This document shows positions 1-5,700 of a stretch of DNA of 6,723 nt, piece by piece (position 1 is the first letter of the stretch; the number at the start of each line of letters is the position of its first letter). The notes beneath the pieces are model-generated. The model saw only the letters and a list, made by a program, of their open reading frames with translations, was not told where the DNA came from and searched no databases. The position numbers were made by a program, and so were the translations under genes. Source of the DNA: DASSBG01 sp965651365. Its GTDB lineage: Bacteria > Pseudomonadota > Gammaproteobacteria > Xanthomonadales > Rhodanobacteraceae. The DNA is taken from NCBI GenBank assembly GCA_965651365.1, contig CBFGSA010000138.1, positions 1-6,723 of the forward strand, written 5' to 3'.

Positions 1-2228
1 CTGTCCGCAGGAAAGGTCTTGTGGGTGATCCGGCCCAGGTCATCACGCTGGACCGCGGTGGTGTGGCCCAGCTCATCGGTCACATCCAGCACTTCGCCGT
101 AAGCGTTCGGCGTCAGGCCGATGGACGTGCCGTCGGCGTAGCCGATCGTTTGCGGCACGCCGTAGGCGTAGTTTGAATACGTCGTGCCGTGATTGTTGCC
201 GTCGGTGACGCTGGCCAGTTGGCCGGCGGCGTTGCCGGACGAATACCAGGTGTAGGTGGCCACGGTGTGCCCGAATCGGCGGATCGTGTCGAGCGTGGCA
301 TCGCTGGCGTGATAGGTTCGCGATTCAGGGACTTTTCCGGCGTCGGCGCCGGGCGCGGTCACGCTGCGCGACTGGAACCGGCCCAGCACCCACACGCTGG
401 TATTGTTGTTGTACGCCAGGGTCTCGCTGACCGAGTCGCCGTTGGCGCCGCTGCTGGCGCGGGTGACGTGGGTCGGCTGCGCATAGGTGTTCCAGGCGCT
501 GGCCGTCCAGGTGTAGTGGATGCCGCCTTCGCTGGTGGTGCGCGTGGAAAGCGGTCTGCGCGTGCTGGCGCGGTAGCCGTTGATGCGACTGGACACCCAG
601 GAACCGTATTTTTCCGGCCATGGCCCGGTGTCGGCAGCGGCATACTGCCGGGTTTCGTTGCGAACGATCGAGCCTGAGGCACTGTCGCGGTATTCGACCG
701 ATTTGAGTTCGCCCTCGGTTTCGTCGAAGCGGTTGGAAAAGCTGTACTTGACCACCCGCCCTTCCGGGTCGGTGATCCGGGTCCATACCGTGTCGCCGCC
801 CGGACAATTGGGGTTGCACTCGTAGTTCCAACTGGCGAAATACGGCGAATAATCATAGTACCAGGTGCGCGAGGGCAAACCCGCCCCGCTGGCGGTCTTG
901 CGCTGCACCGCGTACACGGTGTACACCACCGGCTGTTTGGAAATCTCCTCGCCAGCGAAGCTCGTGTACCAGCACAGTTTCGGGGTTGCCGCATGGCCAC
1001 GCAGTGTTCGTTTCACCACGTAGCTGACCTGCATTCCGGCTGGTGTGGTGACGCTGCCGGAAATGGCGTTGCCCTGCGTGCCGCTGCCCGGATAGAAACA
1101 ACCGTAGCTGGTGGGCAACGTCCAGGTATAGGAAATGGCATCCAGGTCGTAGCTCCAGTACGTGCTGTCGGGCAGGGTGGCTGCACTGAGGCTGTACACC
1201 GTCTGGCTCTGGAATGTCCGGCTGGAATAGCTGTAGTGCCATACGCGCGGAGCGCCGGATTGCGGCTGCGCGGTGACCGTATCGACCTTGCCGTTGCTGT
1301 TGAACTGCAGATCGATACGGCGGCCGTCGTCGGCCTCGATTCGTGACGAGGACCAGGTGACCCAATGGCCGAAGCGGTCTTCGACCCGGCTGGCGTACAG
1401 GTTGACGCGCTCGCGCTCCATCCAGGCGGTCTGCGGCGCCTGCGGGCTGTCGGTATCATCGGAGGCGTGCGGGAATGTGTCCGCAGGCTTGCTGATGCGC
1501 GATACCCATCGATAGGTCAGGCTGTTGAACCAGAACTTGCGCCCGTCCGGCGCAACGACCAGGAACCCCTCCCCGAGATTGTTGCCCAGCGGGATGCAGG
1601 CCGCCATCCAGTCGTCTTTGGTCACCAGCGGGAAGGTCAGGGTCTGTCCGTTCAAAGTCATTTGCGGACTGTGACTGTTGCTTGGATCGCGCCGGAGCAG
1701 GGTTTTGCTGCCTTCGCCGGGGATCTGCATGCGAAAGCCGGCGTTGTATTCGTCCGGCTCGAAGTCGGCCCATTCGGTGTGAATGGTGGGCAGATTGGTG
1801 TATTCGCTGCAGCGGTTGAGGGGATGCGCCTCATCAGCCACCCGCCAGCCGTCCTGATTCTTCTCCCGCGACACGATGCCGGTGATCACGGGGCGCTCGA
1901 ACGACCAGTCGCCAAAGGCCTGCGGGCCATCGTCCTTGCCGGGGAAGGCCGGGCGGAAGCGGCGGGTCAGGGCAACTCGCAGGTCGCTGTTGCCGGGCAG
2001 GCTGACGTCCGTGACCACGAAGCCCAGGCTGCCGGTGTAGTGGTCGATGGCCTCGCCCGTGCCGGCGGCACCCGAGGGCAGATAGCGCGAATCGAGCGTG
2101 GCCAGGCTGTTGAGGAACTCTTCCGGAGTTTCGTCGGCAGCGTGGGCTGTCAAAGTGACCGCAAGTGCTGCAAAAACAACATGGCACACCAGCATCGCCC
2201 TGGGCATCAAGCGCGGAAATTGACGCAT
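1..2228 (-). CDS. Secreted RHS/YD-repeat protein, C-terminus beyond window
   Basis: The frame is open without a stop from the ATG at 2228 to the left edge, giving 742 visible codons. I chose this start because GGAGGT lies 4 bases upstream and a signal peptide follows directly: Arg residues at 2, 6 and 10, a hydrophobic stretch at about 11-28 (MLVCHVVFAALAVTLTA), and an AHA|AD type I cleavage site after residue 30. No lipobox is visible. Residues 61-93 hold a segment seen at the front of many secreted RHS proteins (IDHYTGSLGF, then VSLPGNSDLRVALTRRF), followed by GDWSFERP near 106-113. Residues 115-480 are rich in Tyr, Trp and Thr, with scattered Cys (140, 211, 377, 419, 471, 475), and I recognise no named domain there. 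RHS/YD-like units begin near 484-496 (ITDPEGRVVKYSF) and become clear at 702-737 (AYGEVLDVTDELGHTT, DDLGRITHKTF). Family proteins form a large beta-cage that often encloses a C-terminal toxin. Any such toxin, or an immunity gene, would lie off the left edge. The Sec signal suggests export to periplasm, surface or outside rather than type VI delivery (inference). Confidence 0.9.
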   Translation of the reverse strand, partial: MRQFPRLMPRAMLVCHVVFAALAVTLTAHAADETPEEFLNSLATLDSRYLPSGAAGTGEAIDHYTGSLGFVVTDVSLPGNSDLRVALTRRFRPAFPGKDDGPQAFGDWSFERPVITGIVSREKNQDGWRVADEAHPLNRCSEYTNLPTIHTEWADFEPDEYNAGFRMQIPGEGSKTLLRRDPSNSHSPQMTLNGQTLTFPLVTKDDWMAACIPLGNNLGEGFLVVAPDGRKFWFNSLTYRWVSRISKPADTFPHASDDTDSPQAPQTAWMERERVNLYASRVEDRFGHWVTWSSSRIEADDGRRIDLQFNSNGKVDTVTAQPQSGAPRVWHYSYSSRTFQSQTVYSLSAATLPDSTYWSYDLDAISYTWTLPTSYGCFYPGSGTQGNAISGSVTTPAGMQVSYVVKRTLRGHAATPKLCWYTSFAGEEISKQPVVYTVYAVQRKTASGAGLPSRTWYYDYSPYFASWNYECNPNCPGGDTVWTRITDPEGRVVKYSFSNRFDETEGELKSVEYRDSASGSIVRNETRQYAAADTGPWPEKYGSWVSSRINGYRASTRRPLSTRTTSEGGIHYTWTASAWNTYAQPTHVTRASSGANGDSVSETLAYNNNTSVWVLGRFQSRSVTAPGADAGKVPESRTYHASDATLDTIRRFGHTVATYTWYSSGNAAGQLASVTDGNNHGTTYSNYAYGVPQTIGYADGTSIGLTPNAYGEVLDVTDELGHTTAVQRDDLGRITHKTFPAD

Positions 2229-2240
2229 GAGGACCTCCCT
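2229..2240 (-). promoter_or_regulatory. Ribosome binding site of the RHS gene
   Basis: Read on the minus strand this is AGGGAGGTCCTC directly before the ATG at 2228. The GGAGGT core (2238-2233) is a near-full match to the 16S anti-Shine-Dalgarno and ends 4 bases before the start. It fixes the start codon of the RHS gene and suggests efficient translation. Confidence 0.75.
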
Positions 2241-2291
2241 CCCAGTGGATTCGAAACCTTAGCTCTGGCTACCGCCCCCTTGCCTGGGAGC

Positions 2292-2320
2292 ATCATACAT
2301 TCACATGAAAATAAAGTCTA
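2292..2320 (-). promoter_or_regulatory. Putative sigma-70-type promoter for the RHS gene
   Basis: On the minus strand, TATGAT (2297-2292) differs from the -10 consensus TATAAT at one base. TAGACT (2320-2315), 17 bases further upstream, matches four of six bases of the -35 consensus TTGACA. Transcription would start near 2285, leaving a leader of roughly 55-60 bases before the RHS start. The match is by eye only. The -35 box touches the AT palindrome at 2320-2329, so a bound regulator could block it (inference). Confidence 0.45.
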
Positions 2321-2339
2321 TAAATTTATTTTATATATT
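2310..2339. promoter_or_regulatory. AT-rich palindromic segment, possible operator or promoter
   Basis: This is by far the most AT-rich stretch of an otherwise GC-rich window. It contains the perfect 10-bp palindrome ATAAATTTAT (2320-2329) within a looser pair, AATAAA (2310-2315) and TTTATT (2325-2330). A -10-like TATATT lies at 2334-2339 on the plus strand, 16 bases before the TTG and 40 before the ATG of the XRE gene, but I see no good -35 partner. Position and symmetry would suit a binding site for the adjacent XRE regulator, controlling both divergent genes. That role is inferred. Confidence 0.35.
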
Positions 2340-2378
2340 CTGTCGATCTAAAGCTTGGAAAAATCTACCTTGTCGGGC

Positions 2379-2666
2379 ATGGAGGTGGAGCCATTTCAGC
2401 GCAAGCTTGGTCGGGTCATTCGCTTTCACCGCGAGAATCGGGGCTATAGTCAGGAAAGCTTTGCCGATCATATTGACATCCACCGCACTTACTACGGCGC
2501 AGTCGAGCGGGGTCGCCAGAACCTTACGTTGCGAGTTCTATTAAAAATCGCCCAAGGGCTCGATATGCAGCCCTCACAGATCCTGCATGAAGCGGAAACC
2601 AGGGGCGAGAACGAGCTTCCCGCACCGCGCGGTCCAGGACGGCCCAAAGGTTCTGTGGGCCGCTGA
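2379..2666 (+). CDS. XRE-family helix-turn-helix regulator with AT-hook-like tail
   Basis: A 95-residue protein when read from the ATG at 2379. An in-frame TTG at 2355 would add eight residues, and a stop at 2349 bars anything longer. Neither start has a convincing Shine-Dalgarno, so the start is uncertain. The bulk is one Cro/C1-type DNA-binding domain: LGRVIRFHRENRGYSQESFA, a turn, HIDIHRTYYGAVERGRQN (recognition helix around HRTYYGAVE), then LTLRVLLKIAQGLDMQPSQIL. The IHRTYY-ERG-N pattern recalls small stand-alone XRE repressors and restriction-modification controller proteins, but no methyltransferase or nuclease gene is visible here. The tail ends PGRPKGSVGR, close to the AT-hook GRP core. 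Codons such as CTA, TTA, AAA, TTT and ATT are commoner than in the flanking genes, which may mean a separate origin. It is divergent from the RHS gene and convergent with lhr, and likely represses its own or the RHS promoter (inference). There is no sensor domain. Confidence 0.88.
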   Translation: MEVEPFQRKLGRVIRFHRENRGYSQESFADHIDIHRTYYGAVERGRQNLTLRVLLKIAQGLDMQPSQILHEAETRGENELPAPRGPGRPKGSVGR

Positions 2667-2722
2667 TACCATGCTGGCATCGAGATCGGTACCAGGCCGG
2701 GACGGGAGCGTCTCGCCTGAGC
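2667..2722. other. Short gap between convergent genes, weak hairpin
   Basis: The XRE gene and lhr converge on these 56 bases. GGGACG (2699-2704) and CGTCTC (2709-2714) can form a 6-bp stem, including one G-T pair, around a 4-base loop. No T-run follows on either strand, so it does not meet the usual intrinsic terminator pattern. I see no small gene or RNA here. Confidence 0.3.
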
Positions 2723-5700
2723 TCACCACTCTTGCTGTAGCGGCGAAGCTTTGCTGCTACCCGAAAAAGGGGCCGCTGCGCTCGTCAACCGTTTGTGATT
2801 CTGCATGGCCCGCTGTGCCAGTTGTGTCGTTGCGGGGGCAAGCTCGACCAGGGGCGTGAACTTTCCTGCAACGCGGGCGGCGACGGGGATGCCGTTGCGC
2901 CAGGCGATGCGGGTGTCGGGGCGGGCGGGGATCTTGTCACCGGCGATGAGGGTGCCGACGAGGTTGAGGGGGTCGCTGCCGCTGACCACGGTGATGGTGT
3001 CGTCGTGCGGGCGATGGCGGGTCTTGCGCAGCAGTTCGACGGCTTCGGGCAGGGCGAACTGTTCGCCGACCAGGCCGTCGATGAAACGGCCGCCGCGGAT
3101 GTCACCGCGCGCTTCCAGGCGCTGGCACACGCGCTTCAGTTCACGCCACGGCGGCAGCCACTGCGGCTCGCGTTCCAGCAGGCGCCAGCAGAGTACGCCG
3201 TAGCGGCGCAGCAGCACCTGCACGACATGTTCCACGCTTGATTCTTCCTGCGCGTTGCCGCCCGACGTGCGCAGGAGTGCCCAGCGGCCGGCGTCGGCAA
3301 TGCCGTTGAGGGCATGGTGGCGCATGCGGCGGTGGCGGCGATTCTTGCGCTTGCTGCCGGGCAGCAGCAGGGCGCGCAGGCCGGCGAAGCTGTCGGCATG
3401 GATGCGACCGGCAGCGACCAGTTCGCCCAGCGCGTTTTCCAGTTCGGTTTCGAGCAGGCCGGTGTCTTCGCGCAGCTCCTCGAAGAACAGGGCGCCACCG
3501 GCCTGCAGGGCTTCGATCACGGCCCCGGCGCGCGACGAGACGGCGGGTGACTCCTGCGCAGCGTTGGCCAATGCTGTCCACAGGCGCTGACTCCTCCGCG
3601 ACAGCAGGACCACGGGCGTGGCGCGGACCGGTCGGTTGGCGTGAGGTGTTGTGTCCGGATTGGCTGGCGGGCGCAGACGCATCCACACCAGGCGTCCGGC
3701 ACGGCACAGATCGTCCAGCCAGGCGGGTTCGTAGTCGGCAATCCGCGCGGCCAGGATCGACTGCTCCCAGGCGCCGGCGGCGGCCTCGAAGCCTTCCAGT
3801 TGTGTCAGTACGCTGGCCAGGGCATCAGGTCCGCGAAGGTGGTGCGCTTCACCGACATGCTGCCATTCGAGCAGGAAGCGCATGTAGTCGCGCCGCGAGA
3901 CCGGCTCGATCTCCTTGCGCAGGCGGCCGATGGTGTAGCGGTGGATGCGCGCCAGCAGGTGCCGCTCGCACCATTCGTCTGCGTTGCCACCGGGACTGAA
4001 ACCGCCGTGCATCAGGCTGCCTTCGCGCAGCATGGCAGCCAGCGCCGTGTTCACCGGGGCGAGGTCGACGCCAAGTTGGTCGGCGAGTTGCGCGGCCGTG
4101 CTCGGGCCGAGGGCGCCGAGGCGGGCGCGCAGCAGTTCCCTGAGGGCGTCGTCGCGGGTCCAGACTTGTGCGGCGTATTCCGCCGGGGCCGCGATCCCGG
4201 CTTGCATCGTGCAGCCCGGATGCAGGGCCTGCCATTGGGGCAGGCGTTCGGCGGCGGTCCAGATTTGGCGCTGCGCGGAGGCTTGCAGTTCTTCGTCATC
4301 CTGGGGCCGAGCGCAGCGAGGAACCCGGGATCCATCTTGAATTCTCGATGAAGTCGAGAAACCCAGTGGCATCACGGAAGAGAACAATGGATCCCGGGTT
4401 CCGCCTTCGGCGGCCCCGGGATGACGGAGGACGTTTTCGGGTATTTGCAACAGGGTGGCGCGCTGGTCTCTGACCAGGGCTTCGAGCCAGTTGGACCAGT
4501 TGCCCGCAGCGTTCGCTTCATCGGCGGTGATGCCGCCCAGGGTCATCAGGGCTTCGTGCATTTCTTCGCGGTCGCGGGGCGCGGGCCAGGCTTCGGTGCG
4601 CACGCGCGCGATGGCCGCGGCATCCAGGCGGCCCAGATCGCCCGCAGCGGCAGCGCCGGTGTAACGGCTCTGGACGGCGCGGGTGCGGCGTTCTTCCAGC
4701 GGCGCATCGTCGAGGAAGGCGTAGGGCGCGGCATTGAGCACGCCGCCGGCCAGCGGCGAGGGTGCGGGCAGGTCGCGTGCGGTGACGGCAATGGCGCCCG
4801 ACGCGAGGCCGCGCAGCACGGCCAGCAGACCGTTGACGTCCATCGCCTCGTGCAGGCAGTCGTGCAGGGTCTGCGCCACCAGCGGATGGTCGGGAATCTC
4901 GCGCTCGCCGACGATGTTTTCCAGACAGGCCACCTGGTCGGGAAACACGCTGGCCAGCAGATCCTCGCTCTTCATGCGCTGCAGCGCCGCCGGCACCTTT
5001 TTGCCGCCCTGGAAGCGCGGCAGGGCCAGGGCCGTGGTTGCCGCCCAGCGCCAGCGCACCGGAAACAGCGGCGCATCCAGCAGGGCCTGCACCAGCACCT
5101 GCTCGGCGCTGGCGGCCTTGAGATAGCGCGGCACCTCGTCCAGCGCAAAGCTGTGCGCGGTCGACAGCGACAGCACGATGGCATCTTCGGTGGCGGCGGC
5201 CTGCAACTCGAAATTGAAGCTGCGGCAGAAACGCTTGCGCAGGGCCAGCCCCCAGGCGCGGTTGATGCGGCTGCCAAAGGGGGTGTGGATCACGAGCTGC
5301 ATGCCGCCGGAGTCATCGAAGAAACGCTCCAGCACCACGTGCTGTTGCGTGGGCAGCGTGCCCAGTGCGGCGCGGCTGTCATCGAGGTAAGCCGCAAGCT
5401 GGGTGGCGGCGGCCGGATCGAGGCCAGGCTCGTTGACCAGCCAGGCCTGCGCGTCATCGCGTCCCTTGTCGGTCAGCACCTGCCCGATGATGTCCCGCAG
5501 TCGTGAGACGGCCTGCGACAATTCATCGCTGCGCCCCGGTGCCTCGCCGATCCAGAACGGAATGCTGGGCGGCGCACCGTGCGCGTCCTCGACCCGGATG
5601 CGGTCGCGCTCGACCCTGAGGATGCGATAACTCTGGTTGCCGAGCTGGAAGATGTCGCCAGCCATTGACTCGATGGCGAAGTCCTCGTTGAGGCTGCCGA

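Noticed and set aside
1365..2351. Long plus-strand open frame (328 codons) opposite the RHS gene
   Set aside because: The minus strand here encodes a signal peptide and coherent RHS-type sequence with a strong ribosome binding site. The antisense frame gives a low-complexity Ala/Gly/Val/Arg-rich product, as expected from high GC.
2355..2666. Restriction-modification controller (C protein)
   Set aside because: The helix-turn-helix resembles C proteins, but neither a methyltransferase nor a restriction enzyme gene lies in the window, so only the general XRE call is supported.
2699..2714. Hairpin between the convergent genes as an intrinsic terminator
   Set aside because: The stem is short, includes a G-T pair, and no T-run follows on either strand.
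4295..4425. Insertion sequence with its own transposase
   Set aside because: The element is only 131 bp, encodes nothing of its own, and shows no evident target-site duplication. At most it is a non-autonomous repeat.
4421..5506. Plus-strand open frame (361 codons) opposite lhr
   Set aside because: It is antisense to well-conserved Lhr sequence, has no recognisable domain and is compositionally biased. It is a GC-driven shadow frame.
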